Numbered from the stretch's first letter, positions 1 through 8,932 are shown. The stretch: DNA of 46,934 nt from Zooshikella ganghwensis DSM 15267 (GCF_000428585.1 NZ_AUAF01000028.1:1-46934); one strand, 5' to 3'. Numbers and translations are program-made. The notes: generated by a model not told the origin, from the letters alone.

Positions 1-275
1 CGGTTATTCAGGTAATCCAGTCGTTGAATGGGTAAAAGAGTCCCATGAAATCACTCGTAGCATAATACTTGAGGTCGTTGAAAAAGCGGGTAAAGGGTTT
101 AATGTTGTAAAAAAACGCTGGGTTGTTGAGCGTACTTTTTCATGGTTAATCAACTATAGGCGTCATTCTAAAGATTATGAAGTTTTAACGAGAAATAGTG
201 AGGCAATGATTCACATTGCTATGCTGCATATTTTAGTCAAAAGAGTTGCTTAAATTTTGATTTTTAAGACACCTT
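1..275 (+). mobile_element. Right end of an IS5-family insertion sequence (left part outside window)
   Basis: The window opens inside a transposase reading frame that stops at 251-253. The short AT-rich tail after it ends in GACACCTT, followed by CTAA at 276-279. IS5-group elements usually duplicate a YTAR tetranucleotide, so CTAA could be the target duplication and 275 the element's last base. The left terminal repeat is not in view, so the boundary is inference. Confidence 0.6.
2..253 (+). CDS. IS5-family transposase, C-terminal 83 residues (partial)
   Basis: The frame is open from base 2 and has no start in the window. The visible protein contains RWVVERTFSWLINYRR, the hallmark C-terminal DDE block of IS5-family transposases: the E of VERTF is the catalytic glutamate, followed by the Y-x2-R signature region (here NYRRHSKDYE). 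It ends in a hydrophobic helix typical of these proteins (AMIHIAMLHILVKR). The N-terminal DNA-binding region and the two catalytic aspartates lie outside the window. Whether the full element is intact cannot be judged. Confidence 0.85.
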   Translation, partial: GYSGNPVVEWVKESHEITRSIILEVVEKAGKGFNVVKKRWVVERTFSWLINYRRHSKDYEVLTRNSEAMIHIAMLHILVKRVA

Positions 276-279
276 CTAA

Positions 280-403
280 GCCCAAGTCAGAAAAATTTAA
301 TGTACTATATCGTTGGGTCGAAAAGATTCCGATAGAAAATACTCAGATTAAAGATGTTTACCCAAGAACAGATGTTATTCCTTATCATCAGTTTGTACAT
401 TGA
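280..403 (+). pseudogene. 3' remnant of an unidentified gene next to the IS end
   Basis: Just past the putative IS end an open frame runs to a TGA at 401-403. It encodes about 40 residues, ending in RTDVIPYHQFVH. There is no start codon with a ribosome site. Composition looks protein-like (charged, few rare residues), as expected for the tail of a gene split by the insertion. I do not recognise the family. It happens to be in frame with the transposase after that gene's stop codon, so read-through is formally possible but unlikely to matter. Confidence 0.35.
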
Positions 404-428
404 CTGTAAAAATTAGTATTAATAAATA

Positions 429-453
429 GAAAAAAGGGGTGCTTTGCTCCCCT
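429..453 (-). terminator. Rho-independent terminator of ggt
   Basis: AGGGGTGC (435-442), loop TTT, GCTCCCCT (446-453), with one T/T mismatch. On the minus strand the stem is followed by six T (430-435). It lies 70 bases beyond the ggt stop codon. Confidence 0.75.
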
Positions 454-525
454 GGTAAAAAAATAACACTATATCCTTCACGAATCATTATGGTTATATG
501 AAAGGCTAAAAGGGTACTAAGGATA

Positions 526-2298
526 TTAAAGTCCCATAGCTGAAGAGGTACTGCGTCGTGGATCTGCTGCACCATAAAGCGTACCGTCTGGTCCTACTAA
601 GATACTTTGTATTGCGCCCATTGCGGGTTTCTCTGAGACGGTATGCCCCATTGACTCAAGCAGTTTAACGGTATCAGGGCTAATGCCTTGTTCTACACGA
701 ATTTCATCGGGTAACCACTGATGGTGAATACGTGGTGAGTTGACAGCCGTTTGGACATTTAATTTATGGTCTATGACATTCATAATTACCTGCAGGGTAG
801 TTGTTATAATTCGAGAACCACCTGGGCTGCCTGTGATTAAAAAGTTTTTACCATCCTTTTTCACAATGGTAGGTGACATAGAGCTGAGCATGCGTTTGTT
901 AGGCTCTACTTTATTGGCATCACTGCCAATTAAGCCATAAGCATTAGGTTCACCTGTTTTGGCGCTAAAGTCATCCATTTCATTATTAAGTAAAAAGCCC
1001 GCACCATCCACGACAATACCAGAGCCGTAACTAAAGTTAATCGTGTAAGTATTAGCAACGGCATTACCCCACTTATCAACGATTGAAAAGTGTGTGGTTT
1101 CGTTGCTTTCATAACCAGGAGGGTTCCCAGGCTTAACTTGTTTGCTTGGAGTTGCTTTATCCTGTGAAATTTGCTGGCGCAAAGTTTTTGCGTATTCTTT
1201 ATCGATTAATCCTTTGCTTGGTACATTTACAAAGTCGCTATCACCTAAGTAAGTGGCACGATCAGCATAAGCGCGCTTCATGGCTTCTGCCATTAAATGA
1301 ATCGTTTTTGCAGAGTTTAAGCCATAAGAACCAATAGGATAACCTTCCAGAATATTTAAAATCTGGACGATGTGAATACCACCAGAGCTTGGCGTTGGCA
1401 TGGAATAAATATCATAGCCACGGTAAGTTCCATGTACAGGTTTACGAATGGCAGGTTGGTAGTTTTTTAAGTCTTCATGAGTTATTAAACCATCATGACG
1501 CTTCATTTCTTCAACAATCAAATCTGCTGTCTTGCCTTCATAAAAGCCAGCCATACCTTGTTTGGCAATGCGTTTTAGGGTTTCTGCCAGGTCTTTTTGA
1601 ACAAAAATTTCACCCGGCTGATAGGGAGAGCCGTCGGCTTTATAAAAAGTTTTCAACGAAGCAGGCCATTTTTTTAGCATTTTTTCTGCATCTTGAGTAC
1701 CTTTGGTAAAGCGAGGGGGTACTTTAAAGCCTTTTTCGGCCAGTGCAATGGCAGGTGCCAGTGCCCGTTCACGAGAAATAGTACCGTGTCGTTCTAAGGC
1801 CTTTAACAGCCCTGCAACAGTCCCTGGTACACCTGCGGCTTTATGGGTAAAACGGCTACGGTTTTGTACAACATTGCCAGCTTTGTCTTGAAACATTGTT
1901 GGCGTTGCTGCGGCGGGTGCTTTTTCACGGTAATCAATGGATTCGACTAGCTTATCCTGTTCTTTGGAAATAAGCATAAAGCCGCCACCACCGATATTGC
2001 CTGATCGGGGCTGAGTAACAGCCAGAGCAAAGGCAGCGGTTACTGCGGCATCAATGGCATTACCGCCTTCTTTAAGTACTTCGACAGCGACCTTGGTAGC
2101 TAATGTATGGCTTGTGACCACCATTGCTTTGGAAGCTTCAACAGGAAGACTACGATCTCCCTCAAAAATAAACTGTTCAGTAGTAGCCCAGGTATTAATG
2201 TTAATAATAGATGCTGCTGAGAGTGTCAAACTACTAATGATGAGTTTATAATTCATTGTTTTTTTGCGTTGAAAGCGCGTAAACATTTGCCAATTCAT
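526..2298 (-). CDS. ggt: Gamma-glutamyltransferase (glutathione hydrolase), periplasmic
   Basis: 590 residues, usual length for bacterial GGT. Like the family, it should be exported, cleave itself and transfer or hydrolyse the gamma-glutamyl group of glutathione in the periplasm. Visible marks are an N-terminal signal segment ending near TWA, the substrate-binding arginine in YREKAP, and the autocleavage site in front of TTHFS with catalytic Thr401. Next come NNEMDDF, SSMSPT and the oxyanion motif GSPGGS, then a C-terminus very like that of E. coli GGT. The large subunit would be residues ~35-400 and the small subunit 401-590. The ATG at 2298 has AGGGA at good spacing. A second ATG at 2256 gives a more typical signal peptide but lacks a clear ribosome site. 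Single gene with its own terminator. Confidence 0.97.
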   Translation of the reverse strand: MNWQMFTRFQRKKTMNYKLIISSLTLSAASIININTWATTEQFIFEGDRSLPVEASKAMVVTSHTLATKVAVEVLKEGGNAIDAAVTAAFALAVTQPRSGNIGGGGFMLISKEQDKLVESIDYREKAPAAATPTMFQDKAGNVVQNRSRFTHKAAGVPGTVAGLLKALERHGTISRERALAPAIALAEKGFKVPPRFTKGTQDAEKMLKKWPASLKTFYKADGSPYQPGEIFVQKDLAETLKRIAKQGMAGFYEGKTADLIVEEMKRHDGLITHEDLKNYQPAIRKPVHGTYRGYDIYSMPTPSSGGIHIVQILNILEGYPIGSYGLNSAKTIHLMAEAMKRAYADRATYLGDSDFVNVPSKGLIDKEYAKTLRQQISQDKATPSKQVKPGNPPGYESNETTHFSIVDKWGNAVANTYTINFSYGSGIVVDGAGFLLNNEMDDFSAKTGEPNAYGLIGSDANKVEPNKRMLSSMSPTIVKKDGKNFLITGSPGGSRIITTTLQVIMNVIDHKLNVQTAVNSPRIHHQWLPDEIRVEQGISPDTVKLLESMGHTVSEKPAMGAIQSILVGPDGTLYGAADPRRSTSSAMGL

Positions 2299-2729
2299 TT
2301 TTATTCCCTGAGTTGTTTATGTATTTTATAGCCTTCATTGAGGGCAGTTGTTATTGCATTTGCAACAGAATTAACTCAGTTGAACCCCCGAGCTGCAAAT
2401 GCTGTTTTAGTTTTTACGCATAAATAAACAAGTGGCATTTGGGGTATTTTACACCTACATCGGAGGGTATATACGCTATATTCTCCGCTTTGGTTATATA
2501 TACCAGATTAAAATGGGCTTGATTAATCATTAAAAGGCTATCCAAAAAGGATACGTCAGTAGGCGTAAACTTCCCGGTACACATCTTATGCTGCTAAGAG
2601 ATTTGAGACAAGAGGGGGACCCACTTGTCTTAAAATAAATGGCAAGTGGATGTTCAATTTTATAAAGGTAGAAACGAGTAGGCTAATTAAAAATGAGACC
2701 TTAATTCGTTTGCAATAGCTTTGGGTGAA
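2299..2729. other. Intergenic region upstream of ggt, with an inverted repeat
   Basis: No coding sequence seen. GCATTTGCA (2356-2364) and TGCAAATGC (2394-2402) form a perfect 9-bp inverted repeat separated by 29 bases, 58 bases upstream of the ggt start, so it could be a leader hairpin or operator. AGACAAG/CTTGTCT near 2606-2630 is a weaker dyad. TATA-rich stretches around 2468-2515 may hold the ggt promoter, but no confident -35/-10 pair was found. Confidence 0.4.
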
Positions 2730-2975
2730 TTAATGAGCCTCAGCCTGCTGTAAAAATACTTCGAACTCTTGACAGCCACCAATATATTCTTTTCCATGGA
2801 ATATTTGGGGTACGGTTTCTACCGGTTTACCAATCGTTTTTTCTAAATCAGCCTTTGTAATATTCTCTACATGAATATCAATGTAATTAAAGTCTAACTG
2901 TTTATCTTCACACAGTTGTTTGGCTCTTCGGCAAAAACCACATCCCTCGCGTCCAAAAATAGTAATTCGTTGCAT
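2730..2975 (-). CDS. grxA: Glutaredoxin, GrxA-like
   Basis: 81 residues, close to E. coli Grx1 (85). It reduces disulfides, including those of ribonucleotide reductase and other cytosolic targets, using glutathione. The active site is CGFC (Cys12, Cys15), where E. coli Grx1 has CPYC. The cis-proline block KPVETVPQIF (GSH binding) and GG near residue 66 are conserved. The ATG at 2975 is chosen over an upstream in-frame ATG at 3023 because GAGGG lies about 8 bases before it and the protein then starts like Grx1 (MQRITIFGREGC). It stands alone, with no operon partner. The neighbouring ggt acts on the glutathione pool, but the two genes are 430 bases apart. Confidence 0.92.
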   Translation of the reverse strand: MQRITIFGREGCGFCRRAKQLCEDKQLDFNYIDIHVENITKADLEKTIGKPVETVPQIFHGKEYIGGCQEFEVFLQQAEAH

Positions 2976-3574
2976 GTTAAAGCCCTCAATAAAGAATTTA
3001 TGATTACCTTTGCTGGATGGCAAACAGTTTGAAGCTGTTATTGCTGCTGTTTCTTAAGATGAATTGCACCATAGTTTCCGTTATCAGGCTAATTGTATTA
3101 AGCAATGCTAATGATTAATGAAAACTATAGGCTAGTTGGCATCAACAGTATTAAGTGATGGCCCGCTATTCATTTGTCAGGTATAACAGGGAAAAAATGT
3201 CGTCTGTTACTAAAGTTAACTATACACCCTGAGAGATCAATGTTTTTGGGTCGGGAGTTAGTTCAGACTATTTGAATATTCAAATTACTTTGGTGGTATA
3301 TAGGAACCATAAACAGTGGTTTCCACAAAATAGCCAACCTTAATACTCATAGTAATGAGGGTAATGGCTGCTTTACATAGCATGTAGCTAAAGCTGGTCT
3401 TGCCATGAGTAGGTAGCGAGAAGTCTAAGTAATAGGCTGCGTAGTATTGGTATTAGTAAGAGGTTGCATAACAATCACATTATTGGGGCACAGCTGAATT
3501 TTATCGCAGGCTGAAGCTGTATCCCCGGATAGAAGTGCAAGGTTGTTATATCCTTAGAGAAGTAGTAGGTGGCA
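2976..3574. other. Intergenic region between grxA and the 3575 gene
   Basis: About 600 bases with no convincing gene on either strand. It holds the string ACCCTGAGAGAT near 3228-3239, which recurs at 5881-5892 (see repeat motif finding). Nothing else is recognised. Confidence 0.4.
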
Positions 3575-4828
3575 ATGAAACGATTGTTAATTATGTTGGC
3601 AGGTACTGTTTCGTTATTACTGGGAGTTGCCTTCTGGTTGACTGACGGTGAACCGAGAGTGGCGATGACTGCAGAGCCAGCTCCCTTACAACATCTACTG
3701 GAGAGGCACACACCGACCTTTCTTCCAGCGGAAGGGGTTTATGAGATTGAAGCAACGGAGGCTGACCTCAAGCAGCTCTTTGTGACATTGGTTCAAAAGT
3801 ACCCTCAGTGGCATGTAAAAGGTGTAGATATTGAACTCATGGAGCAAAAAGCTCTTATTCGCTCCTCTGTACAGGTAGGCCCACGTTACTTGAATGTAAC
3901 ATCGCTAGTGGGTATCAGAGGTAACAAGCCTGAGTTACTAGAAGTGCAGCTAGCAGATCAAGTATTGCCTGAATGGCTTGTTAATCTAGCGATTGAGAAC
4001 ACCCAGCAAATTGCTCGGTTAGAGCCTGTATGGCAAATGTATCAGAGTATTGAGCGTGTTCGCATTGCGCCCCAAAGAGTGGTGCTAGCTTATCACTGGT
4101 CTGAAAGAATGGTTTCTGCCCTCAATAAACAAGGCAAAGATTTTTTGTTTTCCCCTGCTGATCAGCAACGTATCACAATGTATTTAGTTGCAGCTCATAA
4201 ATACGCTGAGCAAAGTAAAGTAAAAAGAGAGCCGTTACCCAAATTATTTCAGCAACTATTCCAGTTAGCGCAACAACGCACACAAACGGGTGAGTCAGCC
4301 GTCGACGAAAACCGGGCATTACTGACGGCGTTAGCGCTTTATCACTCCAATTTAGACTTATCTGACTACAAGGTGCCTAAGGCTTTGCTTAAGCAGCGTA
4401 AACGCTTTTACCTGAATAAAAGAAAAGACTTAGCCAGACACTTTGTGCTATCTGCCGCTATGTCTCTCTATATGGGAGACAGGCTGACAGATAGTGTTGG
4501 TTTATTAAAAGAACTAGACGATTCACGAAACGGGTCTGGTTTTAGTTTTTATGATTTAGCTGCAGATCGTGCTGGCATTCGCTTTGCTCGCCAAGCAACT
4601 AAATCAGAGACTTTGGCTAAACAATTACAAGCTATGTTGGCGGTTTCTGTTGATGAGGCCATGCTGGTGCCTGCGTTTAAAAAGTTACCTGAAGGGATGT
4701 CAACAAAGCAGTTTGAAGCTGAATTTAAGGATACCCAAAGTGAGGGCTTCAAGCAGCTATTGCAATCAATAGACAGCCAGATAGAGGCGAGTCCTTTATA
4801 CAGAAAGCCAAATGTGATTGCTGAGTAG
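3575..4828 (+). CDS. Uncharacterised membrane-anchored protein
   Basis: 417 residues from the ATG at 3575, preceded by AGGTGG at proper spacing. A GTG at 3569 in the same frame would add two residues. An N-terminal hydrophobic segment (roughly residues 3-22, ending FWLTDG) acts as signal anchor. The rest is soluble and probably periplasmic. Residues ~45-160 look alpha/beta, and the remainder is strongly helical with basic stretches (KQRKRFYLNKRKD) and the segment YDLAADRAGIRFA. No catalytic motif is evident and I do not recognise a named family. It is a single transcription unit. Confidence 0.75.
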   Translation: MKRLLIMLAGTVSLLLGVAFWLTDGEPRVAMTAEPAPLQHLLERHTPTFLPAEGVYEIEATEADLKQLFVTLVQKYPQWHVKGVDIELMEQKALIRSSVQVGPRYLNVTSLVGIRGNKPELLEVQLADQVLPEWLVNLAIENTQQIARLEPVWQMYQSIERVRIAPQRVVLAYHWSERMVSALNKQGKDFLFSPADQQRITMYLVAAHKYAEQSKVKREPLPKLFQQLFQLAQQRTQTGESAVDENRALLTALALYHSNLDLSDYKVPKALLKQRKRFYLNKRKDLARHFVLSAAMSLYMGDRLTDSVGLLKELDDSRNGSGFSFYDLAADRAGIRFARQATKSETLAKQLQAMLAVSVDEAMLVPAFKKLPEGMSTKQFEAEFKDTQSEGFKQLLQSIDSQIEASPLYRKPNVIAE

Positions 4829-4923
4829 GCAGTTGGACCGCATAGGCTGCTATGGCGGTGATGATTGCCCTGTATCAGGTGATTGGGTATCCTACGCCCC
4901 TCAAAAAGAACATTTTCTGGTTA

Positions 4924-4940
4924 TATACCCAAAGGGTATA
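4924..4940. repeat. Palindrome TATACCC-AAA-GGGTATA
   Basis: Perfect 7-bp inverted repeat with a 3-base centre, 21 bases before the start of the 39-residue ORF. It could be an operator for that gene or a minimal copy of an intergenic repeat whose TATACCC core reappears at 5878, 6034 and, inverted, near 46346. Confidence 0.4.
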
Positions 4941-4960
4941 AAGTGATGGGGTAATAAATC

Positions 4961-5080
4961 ATGTATGTTGACGCATCAGTTGTAGCGAGTGTGCTAGTGG
5001 TTGTAGGTGTATGTGCCATTGTGGTGTTTGGTGGTCGTTATATTGCCAAACGGATGCGTGAAGATGCTGCCAGCCAATAA
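4961..5080 (+). CDS. Small single-pass membrane protein, 39 aa
   Basis: ATG start with GGGG about 8 bases upstream. It is almost entirely one hydrophobic helix (SVVASVLVVVGVCAIVVFGG) followed by a basic cytoplasmic tail (RYIAKRMRED), which predicts N-out/C-in topology by the positive-inside rule. A hairpin terminator follows 24 bases after the stop. The family is not recognised. Such peptides often modulate membrane complexes, but no partner is implied here. It appears real because of its start site, its composition and the tight fit between palindrome and terminator. Confidence 0.6.
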   Translation: MYVDASVVASVLVVVGVCAIVVFGGRYIAKRMREDAASQ

Positions 5081-5103
5081 AAATAGCTAAAAAATGGTTT
5101 TAA

Positions 5104-5126
5104 AACAGAGGTTTTTAACCTCTGTT
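5104..5126. terminator. Shared terminator between convergent genes
   Basis: AACAGAGGTT, loop TTT, AACCTCTGTT: a perfect 10-bp stem between the plus-strand 39-aa gene and the minus-strand lipoprotein gene. On the minus strand it continues into TTTTAAAACC; on the plus strand the T-run is poor. Confidence 0.6.
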
Positions 5127-5172
5127 ATTAACCCATCATTTATTGACCTTTCTTCTTAAAAAAACAATTATT

Positions 5173-5745
5173 TTAACTGCTCATTTTACGAATGATGGTT
5201 TGTAAGTGCTCAACATGTTGCTTAATGTCACTAATAACCTGTTGGGTTACACCTTGAGGTTTCATGTTTTTCCACTGTTGTCCGTATAGTTGTTGACCTT
5301 GTGGATTAAAAAACAGTTTTGTCTCGTGAAGCTCAATGCTGATGGGACCATCATTATTAAGTACTTTGTGGGTACTTTTTTCAGTGTAGTGAAATAATCG
5401 ACCCTGAGAAAAATAATACTTGTGGCTGCCTTCAGCACGTCGTCCATCTTTACGGTGCTCTTGAATAAAGCGCAGCTGACCTTGTTCAAGGAAGGCGTCG
5501 TATGTTGAGAAAGAGTCACCATCCTGCCACGTACCACTGATTTTATGCATGGTATCTTGTTGGGCTTCAACCAATAAAGCCTGCTTTTTGAGTGTTGCGA
5601 GTTGAGCACTATCTTGAATTGCGGCGATTTCTGGTGCTTGAGCATTCTGATAAGGTTTAGTCTGGTCAACCAGGCAGCCTGTTAATAGGGAGAGTGTGCA
5701 GCTTAGTACTACAGCAGACCGTGATACTGTTAGCAATCCTTTCAT
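5173..5745 (-). CDS. Putative lipoprotein of unknown function
   Basis: 190 residues from the ATG at 5745 (an in-frame ATG at 5769 would add eight). The signal peptide ends in the lipobox LLTGC, so cleavage and lipidation at Cys24 are expected and Asp is absent at +2, suggesting the outer membrane. The mature part has a short coiled helix (~45-65), then a beta-rich domain with GTWQDGDSFSTYDAF and repeated aromatic strands, reminiscent of small lipocalin- or META-like barrels, though I cannot assign a family. GAGG is 11 bases before the chosen start, so the start is uncertain. The gene stands alone. Confidence 0.7.
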   Translation of the reverse strand: MKGLLTVSRSAVVLSCTLSLLTGCLVDQTKPYQNAQAPEIAAIQDSAQLATLKKQALLVEAQQDTMHKISGTWQDGDSFSTYDAFLEQGQLRFIQEHRKDGRRAEGSHKYYFSQGRLFHYTEKSTHKVLNNDGPISIELHETKLFFNPQGQQLYGQQWKNMKPQGVTQQVISDIKQHVEHLQTIIRKMSS

Positions 5746-6078
5746 TCTCTGTCTAACCTCATGATGCATTGTTGTCTATTTTCTTTCAGATGTATGCTGA
5801 ACAGAATCTATGCAGTTTAACGATCCATTGCGTATAACTCATGATTTTATGTGTGGCTTATTTCTCAATTACAAAATATACCCTGAGAGATGTACATTAA
5901 ACGTAGCATTATAACTTTGAGTTATAGTTGTATTAGTGGCTTACTCAGTCTCCCGATACTGGGTTTATATCTGTTTTATCTCATTTATAACTGAGATTAA
6001 TAGCGATCGATAAAATAAGTCGTTATTGATGCTATACCCTTCGTTGTGAGTATATGTACTGTTGGTTTGGAGAGTGAC
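5746..6078. other. Intergenic region between divergent lipoprotein and GNAT genes
   Basis: No gene seen. It contains ATACCCTGAGAGATGTACAT at 5879-5898 and TATACCC at 6034-6040, both matching the recurring intergenic motif. Promoters for both flanking genes must lie here, but none stands out. Confidence 0.35.
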
Positions 6079-6540
6079 GTGCAGTCGAATTATCGTATAA
6101 CACAGGGCAACTGGAACGAAGCGATGCAGGTTATTTCACAATTGCCTGAGTTTGAGCGAGACTACTCTATTGAAGTATTGGCTCAGCGTGTGGCAAACAA
6201 GGCGTATTCATTATTGATTGCCTGGTATGGTGAGCGACCTGTTGCGTTTAAATTAGGTTATGCCCTTGATGATGATCGTTTTTACAGTTGGCTAGAGGGG
6301 GTGATTCCCGCTTATCGTGAGCTAGGTATTGGCACTGACTTACTTGTCCAGCAAGAGGCCTGGGCATTAAATCAAGGTTATAGTGTACTGGAAGTAAAAT
6401 CGAGAAACTGCTTTCCCAAAATGCTGCGCTTACTACTTAAGCAAGGCTATTTTATCAGTCATGTTGAGCCACAGGGGCAAGTGGAGCAACATATTATTTA
6501 TTTTTCTAAGTCTTTTTCACGGCTTTTACAAAGCAGCTAA
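6079..6540 (+). CDS. GNAT-family N-acetyltransferase
   Basis: 153 residues from a GTG at 6079. GGAG lies six bases upstream, making this a better start than the GTG at 6046, which would add eleven residues without a ribosome site. The acetyl-CoA pyrophosphate loop is RELGIG (Arg80-x2-Gly83-x-Gly85), preceded by the beta-strand WLEGVIPAY and followed by helix alpha-3 (LVQQEAWALNQGY). The C-terminal YFISH and EQHIIYFSKS strands fit the fold. Residues 56-66 (AFKLGYALDDD) form the central strands. The acceptor substrate is unknown and the neighbours give no clue. Confidence 0.8.
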   Translation: MQSNYRITQGNWNEAMQVISQLPEFERDYSIEVLAQRVANKAYSLLIAWYGERPVAFKLGYALDDDRFYSWLEGVIPAYRELGIGTDLLVQQEAWALNQGYSVLEVKSRNCFPKMLRLLLKQGYFISHVEPQGQVEQHIIYFSKSFSRLLQSS

Positions 6541-6740
6541 ACAGTTGGGCTTTTATTTACAAGCCTTAGGCTAATGCCTATTTAGTTAGCTGAAACTCAT
6601 CCTGCGGCGTTACACCACAGTTAGCTATTAATCTTTATGTTAAAGATTGAGTACTATAGTGCTTTGTTGGTAGGTGGTATTTTTACCCTGTAAATGTACT
6701 ACTCACCATACTTGTTTAGGTATTCAAGGAATTGAAGATA

Positions 6741-7883
6741 ATGATAATGATAATGACAAATCGACTGTTAGCCATAGATATCTTTCGGGGAGCTGCTGTA
6801 ATCTTTATGATTTTAGGGAATACCCCTGGCAGTTGGGATTATGTATTTCCGGCATTAAAGCATGCCCAGTGGCACGGTTGGACACCGGTAGATTTAGTGT
6901 TTCCTTTTTTTCTGTTTATTGTTGGCCTGGCAATGGCTTATTCATTGCAGCAATACTCTGGTGAGGATAGAAAAAAGAAAATAATTCGCCGTGGTGGTTT
7001 GATTTTTTTAATTGGTTTTATGCTTAATGGCTTTCCTTACACTCTGGATGCAATAGGGCACTGGCGTGTTATGGGGGTACTACAGCGAATTGCATTAGTA
7101 TATTGCATTGTGGCATTACTGGTTAATACGCTAAGCCGACGTCAATTAATGACTTTTATTATTATTAACTGGGTGACTTATTGGGCTGTTTTATTGTTAG
7201 GTGCGACAGGTGATGAGCCATTAAGCATACAAAATAATATGGTTCGCCAGTTAGATTTATGGTTATTAGGTGCAAATCACATGTGGCAGGGTCATGGGTT
7301 AGCGTTTGACCCAGAAGGGATTCTAAGTACTTGGCCAGCCTTGACCACCACGTTATTAGGGTATGTTGCAGGCTTATGGTTAAAAGATGTGATTTATCAG
7401 GACCAGTATGCTGCCCAGCCACAAAAGGTCAATATGCGGTATATAGGGTTAAGGATGGCTGGGGTAGGGTGCGCCTTGATTATTGCAGCTTATGGCTTTA
7501 GCGCAATGGGTTTGCCAATAAATAAATCGTTATGGACACCAAGCTTTGTAATGTTAAGCAGTGGGTGGGCTTTTATTGTGTTGGCAATATTAATCAGTGT
7601 ATTCCCTATGTCGAAGACACCCAAACTGCTTTCGCCAGTGCTGGCTTTTGGTTGTAATCCGTTATTGGCGTATATCATCGCCGATTTGTGGGTGAGAGTA
7701 CTCTATAGCATTCGTATAACCGATAGCCAAGGGCAAACAGCATATGACTGGTTATTTAATGAAGTTTTTGCTAACTGGGCAGGACCGTGGTTAGGCTCGT
7801 TAAGCTTTGCAATTACTCATGTGTTGCTTATTGGTCTAATTATGTATTGCTTATATCAAAAAAAAATCTTGTTTAAAGTTTGA
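6741..7883 (+). CDS. Membrane acyltransferase, COG4299/DUF5009 (heparan-alpha-glucosaminide N-acetyltransferase-like)
   Basis: 380 residues from the ATG at 6741, ten bases after AAGGA. In-frame ATGs at 6747 and 6753 and a TTG at 6732 are alternatives. The protein begins with the family's LLAIDIFRGAAVIFMIL block, then the conserved HAQWHGWTPVDLVFPFFLF region with the histidine expected for transmembrane acetyl transfer. About ten hydrophobic segments follow. The human homologue moves acetyl from cytosolic CoA to glucosamine across a membrane; the bacterial acceptor is probably an amino sugar of peptidoglycan or a polysaccharide. The next gene, mepA, also acts on the cell wall, but 108 bases separate them and they need not be one operon. 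Confidence 0.85.
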   Translation: MIMIMTNRLLAIDIFRGAAVIFMILGNTPGSWDYVFPALKHAQWHGWTPVDLVFPFFLFIVGLAMAYSLQQYSGEDRKKKIIRRGGLIFLIGFMLNGFPYTLDAIGHWRVMGVLQRIALVYCIVALLVNTLSRRQLMTFIIINWVTYWAVLLLGATGDEPLSIQNNMVRQLDLWLLGANHMWQGHGLAFDPEGILSTWPALTTTLLGYVAGLWLKDVIYQDQYAAQPQKVNMRYIGLRMAGVGCALIIAAYGFSAMGLPINKSLWTPSFVMLSSGWAFIVLAILISVFPMSKTPKLLSPVLAFGCNPLLAYIIADLWVRVLYSIRITDSQGQTAYDWLFNEVFANWAGPWLGSLSFAITHVLLIGLIMYCLYQKKILFKV

Positions 7884-7991
7884 TTAGGCAACACATTCAG
7901 TCAGTATTTGCCATACTTGTGAATAGGGTTTATGCGTTCGCGATGGGTTACTCCTATCATTGAGCGTCTATCATTGTGTCGTGAGTGTATT

Positions 7992-8915
7992 ATGTCGGTT
8001 AAGTTGTTTGGTATACCTTCATTGCTGTTGTCATGTAGCCTTATTACGGTATCGGCCTTTGCTGCCAGTAAACCTTCTGCTCCCTGGCTATCGCTAACGG
8101 TGCCCAACACCGGAAAATCAATGGCGATTGGTTCTTATGCTGCAGGCTGCTTAGCGGGAGGCGAATCGCTACCACCCAATGGTAAAGGGTTTCAGGTGAT
8201 GCGTTTATCTCGAGCGCGTTTCTATGGGCATCCTGAGCTAATCCGCTATATCAATGACTTGGGTGGGAAGATAGCGGATAGGCAACTAGGTACGCTGTTG
8301 GTAGGGGATCTGGCGATGGCGCGGGGAGGCCCCATGGAGGGTGGGCATCGAAGCCACCAGAATGGGTTGGATGTCGATATCTGGTTTACACTGGATAAAA
8401 AACATCACTTGGATCTCTATCAGCGAGAAGCATTGAGTGCTTTTTCTGTTATTCAAAAGAAGCGCTATGCACTGGATACCTCTCGTTGGACACCAAAACA
8501 TGATTCTGCCTTACAGTTAGCGGCACAAGATGGTCGTGTTGAGCGTATATTTGTTGCCCCATTGATTAAAAAACGTTTATGTACATTTAGAAAAAACAAG
8601 CAGGATGACATCTGGTTACGTAAAATACGTCCGTGGTGGGGGCATGATGATCATTTTCATGTGCGTTTGAAATGTCCTTCGGAAAGCCCATTTTGTCGAC
8701 CACAAAAACCAATTCCTGCTGGTAATGGCTGTGATAAAAAGTCACTCAAGTGGTGGTTGACCGTGACAGCACAGCAACATGCCAAAGCTCAGAAGGCTAA
8801 AAAAGTGGTTGCCCAGAAAAAAACGAAAAAGAAAGGAAAACCGTTTTGGCAAAAAGTAAAATTACCGGAAATGTGTCACAAAGTTTTTGCGGATGAGGCG
8901 CGGTATTTAAATTAG
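7992..8915 (+). CDS. mepA: Penicillin-insensitive murein endopeptidase MepA
   Basis: 307 residues from the ATG at 7992, giving a clean signal peptide (residues 1-~24, ending AFAAS). An upstream ATG at 7932 adds 20 non-signal-like residues. MepA is a periplasmic LAS-type zinc peptidase that cuts D-Ala-mDAP and mDAP-mDAP cross-links. The zinc and catalytic motif is HRSHQNGLDVDIW with His122 and Asp129 (E. coli His113, Asp120), and the third ligand is His223 in HDDHFHVRL. Six or more cysteines (GYAAGCL, RLCTF, KCPSESPFC, NGC, MCH) match the family's disulfides. The C-terminus carries a lysine-rich stretch (~residues 265-285) not typical of the family. A terminator follows directly. Confidence 0.95.
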   Translation: MSVKLFGIPSLLLSCSLITVSAFAASKPSAPWLSLTVPNTGKSMAIGSYAAGCLAGGESLPPNGKGFQVMRLSRARFYGHPELIRYINDLGGKIADRQLGTLLVGDLAMARGGPMEGGHRSHQNGLDVDIWFTLDKKHHLDLYQREALSAFSVIQKKRYALDTSRWTPKHDSALQLAAQDGRVERIFVAPLIKKRLCTFRKNKQDDIWLRKIRPWWGHDDHFHVRLKCPSESPFCRPQKPIPAGNGCDKKSLKWWLTVTAQQHAKAQKAKKVVAQKKTKKKGKPFWQKVKLPEMCHKVFADEARYLN

Positions 8916-8932
8916 CTGTTTGTATGAAAAAT

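Noticed and set aside
6674-6964. 96-codon plus-strand frame with several cysteines
   Set aside because: It overlaps the start of the COG4299 acyltransferase in another frame, and the latter has clear family motifs.
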